From positions 1 to 10,183 of the forward strand of contig SIAZ01000128.1 of NCBI GenBank assembly GCA_009695405.1: a stretch of 10,183 nt of DNA, written 5' to 3'. The DNA comes from Pedosphaera sp. (lineage in GTDB: Bacteria; Verrucomicrobiota; Verrucomicrobiia; Limisphaerales; UBA9464). The notes beneath the pieces were generated by a model. That model made no database searches. It was not told the DNA's origin and saw nothing but the letters and a program-made list of their open reading frames with translations. Of the stretch, positions 1 to 6,061 are shown one piece after another. The position numbers and the translations under genes were made by a program. Within the stretch, counting starts at the first letter, position 1. Each line of letters opens with the position of its first letter.

Positions 1-282
1 CGAACCATACCGTTGCCGAACTCCTGCCTTGGAACTGGAAACCGGCGAAAGCCTAATCCGGTCGGTCGACCTTTCTTCCCCGCCTTCGATCGCGGAATAT
101 CCTACTTTCGGCAACTAGGGAACCATGAGGTTGGGCGTACGCTTACTTTGAAGTCGTTGTGCTTCGATCAAATGGATTAGTTGTCCATCAGTTGACGAGG
201 GTCTAATCCGGCGAAAGGTCGAATCGCTCGTTGGGATCACTCCGTTCGGCAGTCTTGGGCCGTGCAAGCGTTTGGTAAGTTG
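1..282. other. Stretch without a convincing gene
   Basis: No recognisable protein family, tRNA or rRNA is visible here. One plus-strand frame is open from base 2 to a TAG at 116-118 and reads as an acidic 38-residue tail (ending PSIAEYPTFGN), so it could be the 3' end of a gene entering from the left. A minus-strand frame is open over the same bases, so neither can be preferred. Two short related motifs occur, both containing ctaatccgg next to ggcgaaag (around 45-62 and 201-218). A small perfect inverted repeat GGTCG-gt-CGACC lies at 60-71 but has no T-tract suited to a terminator. Confidence 0.4.
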
Positions 283-474
283 CTAATTTACGGACAATCG
301 GCAGAGCAGTCTGTTTGGTGACGCACAGGCGCACTTCTGGCACTTGCACTGGCTTGAACCGATCGGTCTATATTCGGTCGGATCAGTTTGCCACAGGCAG
401 AAGCTACCCAGATGCTTGGTCACCAGAATAATGTGTTTGGCGTGTATCGACTCGGCCACTCGCCCCTTGGTCAT
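283..474 (-). CDS. Small Cys-rich hypothetical protein downstream of ispG
   Basis: I do not recognise this 63-residue product. Its ATG shares one base with the ispG stop codon (TAATG at 472-476), an arrangement typical of translationally coupled genes, and this is the main reason to call it. The frame extends upstream into ispG, but that part merely overlaps the ispG C-terminus, so the ATG at 474 is preferred. The sequence starts MTKGRVAESIHAKHIILVTK, is basic, and has no membrane segment or signal peptide. Its C-terminal half carries a tight cysteine cluster, C43-x-C45-x2-C48-x-C50, with further cysteines at 26 and 58. This spacing suggests metal binding (zinc or an Fe-S cluster), which is inference only. 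A spurious ORF or a remnant of a longer gene cannot be excluded. Confidence 0.45.
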   Translation of the reverse strand: MTKGRVAESIHAKHIILVTKHLGSFCLWQTDPTEYRPIGSSQCKCQKCACASPNRLLCRLSVN

Positions 475-2273
475 TAAGATATCGTTGGGGTGGTGATTTC
501 TGCCTCGACCCACTTGCCGTGTTCACGGATTAGATCGACCAAAAGGTCGACAGCATGCTCCTCGGGAATGTTAAATTTGACTGTCTTTTTACCCACATAA
601 AGGTTGATTTTATTGGGGGCACCGCCGACGTAGCCAAAGTCGGCATCGGCCATTTCACCGGGGCCATTTACGATGCAGCCCATGATGGCAATTTTGACAC
701 CTTTTAAATGACCGGTGCGACTTTTAATGCGGGCGGTAACGGTTTGAAGATTAAAGAGAGTACGACCGCAACTGGGGCAGGCGACATAATCGGTTTTAAA
801 AGAACGACAACCGGCAGCTTGAAGAATATTGAAAGATAATCTGAGCGATTGTCCGGCATCGGTTTCGCCTCGGATTAGAAGAGCGTCACCAATGCCATCG
901 GCCAACAAGGATCCGAGGTTGACTGAAGCTTGAAGGAGAGCTGTTTCTGGGCTGAGAGGTGAGTTTGGCAGCGAGAGGCAATCCTTGAGGAGAATAGGAT
1001 TACGTCGACCTAGGCGAGCGAGTTGAACAGCGAGCAATCGGAAAGCCGTGATAGGAACCAGAGGGGTGCCATCTCGAACGGTGACTAATTGGGTATCACA
1101 CGGGATGGTTTCGATCGAGAGCGGTTGAGAAGGATCGAGTTCAAGCACATTGAGATCCTCATAAATGGCCTCCGGTCGAACATCTGCTTTAGCAGCGATT
1201 CGGGGCGCCACGGAATCAAAGACACTTTGGGTTACCACCACGCGAACGGTGTCCGTTCCTCCGCAACGAAGATCGCCCAGAGACGCCTGGTCGGATTCTC
1301 GGCGTTTAAAAACGAAAGAATCCCAAGGAACTGAAGTGGGGCGAGCGATCTCCAAAGCAGGTGTGGCGTCAACCAGGGTGGGAACCTGTGCGAGCAACTC
1401 ATTGCAAACAGCAATTTCATGAGGGCTATCCTCAGTGAGGGAGACTCGGATGGTATCCCCGATGCCATCGCAGAGAAGAGATCCGATACCGATAGCCGAT
1501 TTAATGCGTCCGTCTTCGCCTTCTCCAGCTTCAGTGACCCCGAGGTGGAGGGGGTAGTTCCAATCGGGCCCCTCTTGATCAAGGCGCGCTGCAACGAGTC
1601 GATAACATTCGATCATCACCTTGGGATTTGACGACTTCATCGAGAAGACAAAGTTGTGGAAGTCGTGTTGGCGACAAATACGAGCGAACTCGAGGGCGCT
1701 TTCCACCATGCCGAGCGGTGAATCGCCGTAGCGATTCATAATTCGGTCACTAAGAGAACCGTGATTGGTACCGATACGAAGAGCCCGTTTTAGCTTTTTG
1801 CATTCGAGTACTAACGGAGTGAAGCGATCCTCAATACGTCTCAGTTCTGCCGCGTAGGCTTCGTCCGAATATTCACGTGTCGCAAACTTTTTTGAATCGG
1901 CGTAATTACCAGGATTGATACGGATTTTTTCGACCCATTTGACCGCTTCGAGAGCGGCATCGGGTTTGAAATGGATATCGGCGACGAGTGGAACGTGACA
2001 GCCACGCGCGCCGAGTTCCTGGACAATTATTTCAAGATTCGCTGCATCTTTGACTGTTGGTGCAGTGATACGGACGATTTGGCAACCCACAGCGACGAGA
2101 TCAAGCGTCTGTTGAACGCACGCAGCGGTATCCATGGTATCGCAAGTCAACATCGACTGTTTGACCACAGGATAACCGCCGCCGATGATGACGCCGTTGT
2201 TGGAAGGATCGCCGACGATGACTTCGCGGGTTAAGCGGCGAGAAAAACTCCAGAGTGAGTCGCAGTACTTCAT
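474..2273 (-). CDS. ispG: 4-hydroxy-3-methylbut-2-enyl diphosphate synthase IspG (GcpE), long three-domain form
   Basis: Cytoplasmic [4Fe-4S] enzyme of the MEP isoprenoid pathway. It reductively converts 2-C-methyl-D-erythritol 2,4-cyclodiphosphate to HMBPP. The N-terminal TIM-barrel domain is clear: VVKQSM (36-41), VPLVADIHF (94-102), KIRINPGN (116-123), and DGIGDTIRVSLT (269-280). The C-terminal Fe-S domain has the cluster ligands C499 and C502 (ACPSCGRT), C533 (IMGCIVNGPGE), and E540. At 599 residues it is far longer than the roughly 350-400 residues of two-domain IspG. The extra 180 or so residues (about 285-475) are the inserted A* domain known from chlamydial, Bacteroidota and plant enzymes. 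The insert ends with a second copy of the barrel motif (GSLLADGIGDALLI). The ATG start sits just before the conserved RRLTREVIVGD segment. No Shine-Dalgarno is evident. It lies 89 bases or so downstream of rseP, and its stop overlaps the next small ORF. Confidence 0.97.
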   Translation of the reverse strand: MKYCDSLWSFSRRLTREVIVGDPSNNGVIIGGGYPVVKQSMLTCDTMDTAACVQQTLDLVAVGCQIVRITAPTVKDAANLEIIVQELGARGCHVPLVADIHFKPDAALEAVKWVEKIRINPGNYADSKKFATREYSDEAYAAELRRIEDRFTPLVLECKKLKRALRIGTNHGSLSDRIMNRYGDSPLGMVESALEFARICRQHDFHNFVFSMKSSNPKVMIECYRLVAARLDQEGPDWNYPLHLGVTEAGEGEDGRIKSAIGIGSLLCDGIGDTIRVSLTEDSPHEIAVCNELLAQVPTLVDATPALEIARPTSVPWDSFVFKRRESDQASLGDLRCGGTDTVRVVVTQSVFDSVAPRIAAKADVRPEAIYEDLNVLELDPSQPLSIETIPCDTQLVTVRDGTPLVPITAFRLLAVQLARLGRRNPILLKDCLSLPNSPLSPETALLQASVNLGSLLADGIGDALLIRGETDAGQSLRLSFNILQAAGCRSFKTDYVACPSCGRTLFNLQTVTARIKSRTGHLKGVKIAIMGCIVNGPGEMADADFGYVGGAPNKINLYVGKKTVKFNIPEEHAVDLLVDLIREHGKWVEAEITTPTIS

Positions 2274-2362
2274 GAATGCTGTCGGGGACTAAAGAGGAAA
2301 AGCAGGTATAACGTCAACCGAGTGGGTGATTAAGGCGGCGAAGTATCGGCTAAGTTTTAGAA

Positions 2363-3748
2363 TCAAGGGATTGTTTTTGGCATCGGTTCAACGATCGACT
2401 CTTGTTTGAAAAGGGCTTTAAACAAGGGACCACGCTTCACGATGTCGAAAAAGGACACATAGAGCATAAAGCTGAGAAGAAGAATAGCGAAGCCTGCAGT
2501 CAGGGTCTCTTGGAAACGCGAATTCACCGGACGTCGAATGATCATTTCGTACAACGACATTACAATATGGCCACCGTCCAGCACGGGTATTGGGAGCAGA
2601 TTGAGGAGGGCGAGGTTGATATTGACCATAACGATGAAAGCCAAGGCGAGGCGGATGTCTACATTGGCGTCGGCTGCCAGTTTTCCAAAAATACCCACAG
2701 GCCCACTGAGTTCTTTGGGAGTGATACCCGTTTCCTTTGAATGGGCGAGAGCCGAGATGACATCGGACATTTGTTCTAGGACGCCAGAGATTTGTTCCCA
2801 AGGAGTTGGGCCTGGGCGTTGGAGTTGGTAGGCAAGTACCCGACTCGGAGAGAGTCCGACGCCGATTCGACCGACCTTAGTCTCGGGATCCACTCGGGGT
2901 GTGATACGCAGGGAGAGTCGTTTTTGGTCGCGCGAAATTTCGACCTCTGATTCGACGCCACCTCGGGCGCGGATGAGATCGACCAACTGGGACTGACCGA
3001 CTACGGGAACTCCAGCAAATGAAATAAACTGATCACCGAGGCGAAGGCCTGCGGTTTCTGCGGCGCCTGACGGACTGAGAGAGCCCACGACGGGATGATC
3101 GTGCGGATCGAGGTTCAGGAGTTTAAAGCCGAAGGCTGGGTTCACAGTCGCTGTGAGAGAGTAAGTGCGCACCGTTGCTTCACGGGTGATTTCTACCGAA
3201 ATCTGATTTGTACGAGAGAGGATCGTGAAGCGTTGAACATCCTGCCAACTGCGGATGGGGCGATCGTCGACCCGAGTGATCCGGTCGCCTTCGCGAATAC
3301 CCAATGAGGCTTCTGGGGAACCCGGTTCGACATAACCGATGACAGGGGGATTGATCACCACAGGAAGCCCAACGATCCAGACGAGTGTGGCGATGGCGAA
3401 GGCGAAAAGGACATTCATAGCGGGCCCAGCGAGGGCCACTAGAATTTTGGAAGTCGGGGAGATGGGAGGGGCATCGAGGTCGGCATCGCCTTCAATCGCA
3501 GTCGAAGTGATCATTTGAGGCAACTTAACGAAGCCTCCGGCAGGGATCCAACGGAGGGCCCATTCGACGCCAGCCTTATCTCGCCAAGAGAAAATTTTCG
3601 GGCCAAAGCCAATTGAAAAGCCCTGCACAACTAAGCGCCGCAGCCGAGCCATCAGATAGTGTCCGTATTCGTGAACGAAGATTGATGCCCCGAAAAAGAG
3701 CACAACAATTAAGGCGACGTAAATCTTGTGCAGAATATCTTCTATCAT
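2363..3748 (-). CDS. rseP: RseP-family site-2 intramembrane zinc metalloprotease (M50B)
   Basis: Inner-membrane protease that cuts transmembrane substrates, classically anti-sigma factors (RseA in E. coli) and leftover signal peptides. With the ATG at 3748 it has 461 residues, close to the roughly 450 of E. coli RseP. It shows TM1 with the zinc motif H26-E27-Y-G-H30 (FVHEYGHYLMARL), the GPAMN segment, and two tandem PDZ-like domains (about 134-200 and 217-284). It then has SGPVGIFGKLA and the second catalytic motif NLLPIPVLDGGH (383-394) with D391 as third zinc ligand, followed by a last TM near 420-437. A TTG at 3787 would add 13 polar residues. The ATG is preferred because it puts TM1 near the N-terminus as in the family, but neither start has a clear Shine-Dalgarno. 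It is downstream of a broken permease gene and upstream of ispG, a recurrent pairing. Its substrate here is unknown. Confidence 0.95.
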   Translation of the reverse strand: MIEDILHKIYVALIVVLFFGASIFVHEYGHYLMARLRRLVVQGFSIGFGPKIFSWRDKAGVEWALRWIPAGGFVKLPQMITSTAIEGDADLDAPPISPTSKILVALAGPAMNVLFAFAIATLVWIVGLPVVINPPVIGYVEPGSPEASLGIREGDRITRVDDRPIRSWQDVQRFTILSRTNQISVEITREATVRTYSLTATVNPAFGFKLLNLDPHDHPVVGSLSPSGAAETAGLRLGDQFISFAGVPVVGQSQLVDLIRARGGVESEVEISRDQKRLSLRITPRVDPETKVGRIGVGLSPSRVLAYQLQRPGPTPWEQISGVLEQMSDVISALAHSKETGITPKELSGPVGIFGKLAADANVDIRLALAFIVMVNINLALLNLLPIPVLDGGHIVMSLYEMIIRRPVNSRFQETLTAGFAILLLSFMLYVSFFDIVKRGPLFKALFKQESIVEPMPKTIP

Positions 3749-3827
3749 TCGTGGGGAGAAAGTAAGCGTGGACGAGAGTTGAGGCAATGGAGCAGTCGTT
3801 AAAAGTGAGAGACTTTAAAAAAGCAAT

Positions 3828-4121
3828 TTAGCCCTTCCAAACGATAAGAAGTGCACCAATGAGCATAATCACACTGGCGATTAACCGTCGAAGAAAAGCG
3901 GGTTCAGCAAAGGCGACTCGACCCACGATCACCTGTAGCACCATTGAACATTGGAAGAAAGCAAAGGAGTAGGCGAGGAGACTTTGCTGGAAGACTTGGA
4001 CCGTCAATCCTTGCAGTACAAAAAAAAGGACGGCGTGAAGTCCGAGCGATGGAAATCGGCCTGAGGAAGTTTTAATAGGTGGGTGTGAGGTGGTGTTTTC
4101 GGGGCTTCGAACCGACTCCAA
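3828..4121 (-). pseudogene. C-terminal part of EamA/DMT permease, displaced by a frameshift
   Basis: This frame carries the end of the permease begun at 4720. It has three strongly hydrophobic segments: the first spans SLGLHAVLFFVLQGLTVQVF, the second follows a QQSLLAYSFAFFQ stretch, and the last is LIASVIMLIGALLIVW. They correspond to the final membrane helices that the upstream frame lacks. Its only upstream start is a TTG at 4121 lying inside the other frame, with a polar 30-residue lead that reads like the loop before TM8, so independent translation is unlikely. The junction must lie between 4121 and about 4020. A run of eight T (minus strand, bases 4020-4027) sits in the overlap and adding one T would join the frames. 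This may be gene decay, phase variation, ribosomal slippage or a sequencing indel. The sequence alone cannot decide. Confidence 0.7.
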
Positions 4122-4720
4122 ACAAAGTGGAATAAAAATCCGGTCGCGATCCAGATCCCCAGTGTGTTACGGGTGCCCCCCAATAGAATCGCTTGTTTTA
4201 GAAAAACGGCGGCACCTGTTGACAGAGCAAGACCGGTGATACGCAGCAAAATCCCCAGCTTATCAACCCCTTTTTCCAAGCGGATTAAGGTATCCTGAGT
4301 TAAAATAAGAATGGCCCCCGCGGCTGTAATCAAAACACCGCAGATTCCAAGGAAGGAGGGTAATTCATTGAGGAAAAGCCCTCCGAAAAGGAGAGCAAGG
4401 ACGGGCCTCAAAGCATTGAGAGATCCAAAAACAGACAGATCTGTTCGACGCAGCGACGCCAGCAGAATCCGGTTGCCGATTGCGTCTAGTACTCCAGCAA
4501 CAACGGCTGAAAACCAAAAGGTTGCGGGTAGATCAAAGCCCGGTGAGCCGCCAATAAAGACGACCCAAGTCCCAGCGGGAAGCATCCAAAAGTAGGTGCG
4601 CAGCCAGAATGTGGAGGAGTCAGTTCCCTTGTTTAGTTCCCATTTTTGCAGAGCGCTAGCCATCACGCTAAACACCACTCGAGCGGCCGGTAAGCCAGAG
4701 AGTAGGGCCAACGAAATCAC
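4004..4720 (-). CDS. EamA/DMT-superfamily permease, N-terminal part (frameshifted gene)
   Basis: Integral membrane protein of the drug/metabolite transporter type; the transported substrate cannot be inferred. The 238-residue frame holds the first half-repeat and part of the second. Characteristic pieces are LLASLRRTDLSVFGSLNALR followed by PVLALLFGGLFLNE and the helix GICGVLITAAGAILIL, then GILLRITGLALSTGAAVFLK and LGIWIATGFLFHFVW. After that the frame degenerates into a polar tail (PKTPPHTHLLKLPQ) and stops just after the T8 tract. Intact EamA proteins have about 290 residues and ten helices, so roughly three helices are missing and lie in the neighbouring frame (3828-4121). The GTG start overlaps the upstream TGA stop by four bases (GTGA), indicating coupling to the DUF971 gene. 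Read together the two pieces give a normal-length transporter. Confidence 0.8.
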   Translation of the reverse strand: MISLALLSGLPAARVVFSVMASALQKWELNKGTDSSTFWLRTYFWMLPAGTWVVFIGGSPGFDLPATFWFSAVVAGVLDAIGNRILLASLRRTDLSVFGSLNALRPVLALLFGGLFLNELPSFLGICGVLITAAGAILILTQDTLIRLEKGVDKLGILLRITGLALSTGAAVFLKQAILLGGTRNTLGIWIATGFLFHFVWSRFEAPKTPPHTHLLKLPQADFHRSDFTPSFFLYCKD

Positions 4721-5040
4721 GGTGTTTTTTCGCCGTCGTGTACGGCGTCACCGACTCGACGAAGCCAATCCCAAGTGTAAAGACCAGTGGCATGGCCGTC
4801 GCCCCAAGTGGGTTGAACAGCATATCTGCCGACAGTAGTGAGGGTTCGTAGGACAAAAGACTGCGGGCCGTAGGGGCGTTCGGCAGGCTTGTAGGTGGTG
4901 CCGAAAATGTCTTTTTCACCGAGGCAAGCGGCGCAGGGGCAAAATTTCCTGAGGGTTTCTAGAGGAAGAAAATCCTCTCGTCCATCGCTCCAACGGAGGG
5001 CTAATTCCTTGGGGAACTGTGTGATATCGACCGGTTGCAC
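4717..5040 (-). CDS. DUF971 / GBBH-like N-terminal domain protein
   Basis: A 107-residue stand-alone DUF971 protein, the domain also found at the N-terminus of gamma-butyrobetaine hydroxylase and fused to some ApbC/Mrp Fe-S carrier ATPases. Family marks visible are LRWSDGREDFLPLETLRKFC (15-34), the CPCAAC cluster (C34, C36, C39), VGRYAVQPTWGDGHATGLYT (70-89) with H83, and the terminal WLRRVGD. The cysteines and histidine are probable metal ligands. The biochemical role of the stand-alone protein is not established, and a link to Fe-S metabolism is inferred from domain fusions. The start is GTG; no upstream ATG lies in frame. It is the first gene of the minus-strand block and its TGA overlaps the permease GTG. 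Confidence 0.9.
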   Translation of the reverse strand: MQPVDITQFPKELALRWSDGREDFLPLETLRKFCPCAACLGEKDIFGTTYKPAERPYGPQSFVLRTLTTVGRYAVQPTWGDGHATGLYTWDWLRRVGDAVHDGEKTP

Positions 5041-5195
5041 AGAGGCACGGTGAACTGAAGAGGGTTGATCGTCCAGCGTGCGAGCGGTGGCATTAATTAA
5101 TCGTAAGGAGAACCGATCGGTATTCTCGGGTTAAATGTCGGTTTTTGAAAACTTTCTTTGCCTTCAGCTTCGATTGCTTTTTGATAACCAAACCA
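5041..5195. promoter_or_regulatory. Divergent intergenic region, probable promoters for both blocks
   Basis: The minus-strand block and the plus-strand block diverge here, so promoters for both are expected. A perfect AT-rich palindrome ATTAATTAAT lies at 5092-5101, about 50 bases upstream of the DUF971 start, and could be part of a -10 region or an operator. A TTGAAA at 5145-5150 resembles a -35 box, but the matching -10 is poor (ttcgat at 5169-5174). An AAGGAG at 5105-5110 is not followed by a usable start at the right distance. No site can be assigned firmly. Confidence 0.3.
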
Positions 5196-5906
5196 ATGAA
5201 CCCCGATAGACCAAGACGGCTCCAGAGTGAGGCCTTCACTCTAATCGAGCTGTTAGTGGTCATAGCCATTATCGCAATTTTGGCTGGGATGCTTTTACCT
5301 AGTTTGGCTCGGGCCAAGGAGAAGGCTAAAAAGGTAAACTGTTTGAACAATCTCCGGCAAATGGGGTTGGCCATGCAGTTTTATGCCGACGATAACGGCG
5401 GACGGGTTCCCCGAGGTAATCAGCCTTATTGGTGGCAGATGTATATTCCGAGTCTTGGCGGAACAAGTGCTGCCCGTGATCAGTATGGGCGAATTAAGGT
5501 TTATACCTGCCCTAGCTTTCCGAATAAACGACAGACCGTATGTTATGTTGTCAATGCTTGGCAATTTAGCAGCCCTCGGGATTCTGTAGGTACTGAGGTT
5601 AGCGGTGTTCAGAATTTGCAGCGCATTCAAAGCCCAACCGAAACGGTCTACTTTGCCGATAATGAGGATGCTCCATGGCGTCCGATTTTTACTCTGACCA
5701 GCATTATTGGAAGTGACGATCTGAATGATGTTTGGTCGCCCTCACATCTCCCTTATGGTGGAAACGGCAAGACATTGAGCAGCGACCGGAGGGTGGCAGC
5801 CAAACGGCATGGCGACGGAGTCGATTTTCTTTTTTACGATGGACACGCCAGCTGGAAGAACGCCAAGGCTTTGACGGTTGATGATTGGCGAGAGCAACGG
5901 TACTGA
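5196..5906 (+). CDS. Prepilin-type N-terminal methylation domain protein with H-X9-DG motif
   Basis: A type IV pilin/pseudopilin-like exported protein of 236 residues. The leader is short and basic (MNPDRPRRLQSEA), followed by the class III prepilin motif FTLIELLVVIAIIAILAGML, with predicted cleavage between A13 and F14 and the conserved Glu at +5 (E18). Ala rather than Gly precedes the cleavage site. Next come the usual LARAKEKAKKVNCLNNLRQ amphipathic helix, a W/Y-rich globular part with C105 and C116, and near the end H205-x9-D215-G216 (RHGDGVDFLFYDGH). This matches the prepilin-type processing-associated H-X9-DG family, which is multi-copy in Verrucomicrobiota, Lentisphaerota and Planctomycetota and whose role is unknown. 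A TTG at 5145 would lengthen the leader by 17 atypical residues, so ATG 5196 is preferred. No pilus or secretion genes lie nearby, so it is an orphan substrate. Confidence 0.93.
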   Translation: MNPDRPRRLQSEAFTLIELLVVIAIIAILAGMLLPSLARAKEKAKKVNCLNNLRQMGLAMQFYADDNGGRVPRGNQPYWWQMYIPSLGGTSAARDQYGRIKVYTCPSFPNKRQTVCYVVNAWQFSSPRDSVGTEVSGVQNLQRIQSPTETVYFADNEDAPWRPIFTLTSIIGSDDLNDVWSPSHLPYGGNGKTLSSDRRVAAKRHGDGVDFLFYDGHASWKNAKALTVDDWREQRY

Positions 5907-5920
5907 TACGGTTGAGTCTG

Positions 5921-6009
5921 TTGAGGGGAGGGTGGAGGAGGGATGACGACCTTGATTTTTGGAAAGTCGGCTTTCCTTCTGGTCATCGACTCTCCAACCT
6001 TTCCTCACC
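5921..6009. repeat. Long imperfect palindrome
   Basis: A purine-rich arm (about 5922-5950, gaggggagggtggaggag) is mirrored by a pyrimidine-rich arm (about 5981-6009, ctctccaacctttcctcacc) with small mismatches and bulges. Perfectly paired parts are gatgac 5942-5947 with gtcatc 5982-5987, and a central hairpin GGAAAG-tcgg-CTTTCC at 5961-5976. The transcript could fold into a stem of roughly 30 interrupted pairs topped by that hairpin. It lies between the pseudopilin gene and the dehydratase gene. No good U-tract follows, so it is not a classic terminator. It could be a mobile palindromic (REP/MITE-like) unit, a processing site or an attenuator. Confidence 0.6.
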
Positions 6010-6061
6010 TTTGAGCGTTTCAAAGACAAAGCCCAATCCCGCTCTTCGTCTCTTTTTTTTG

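Noticed and set aside
60..71. GGTCG-gt-CGACC hairpin as a terminator for the minus-strand unit
   Set aside because: The two-base loop is too tight and no T-tract follows on the minus strand.
2..118. Possible 3' end of a plus-strand gene at the left edge
   Set aside because: Only 38 codons, no recognised family, and a minus-strand frame is equally open, so no CDS is called.
1089..1631. Plus-strand ORFs inside ispG
   Set aside because: They are antisense shadows of a clearly conserved gene and show no protein family.
2402..3307. ORFs on both strands inside rseP
   Set aside because: They overlap conserved PDZ and catalytic regions of RseP in other frames and have no recognisable domain.
3749..3787. 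TTG start adding 13 residues to RseP
   Set aside because: The extra residues are polar and precede the family-typical N-terminal helix. There is no Shine-Dalgarno, and the ATG at 3748 fits better.
5145..5195. TTG start lengthening the pseudopilin leader by 17 residues
   Set aside because: Prepilin leaders are short and basic. The ATG at 5196 gives such a leader, while the extension is hydrophobic and atypical.
5135..5209. Short plus-strand ORF after AAGGAG in the divergent region (starts MSVFENFL)
   Set aside because: Only 24 residues, out of frame with and overlapping the pseudopilin start. The AAGGAG lies too far upstream of its ATG.
5885..6061. N-terminal 59-residue extension of the dehydratase reading frame
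   Set aside because: It would overlap the pseudopilin 3' end and translate the palindrome. Family members begin at the MKISRIF position, so ATG 6062 is used.
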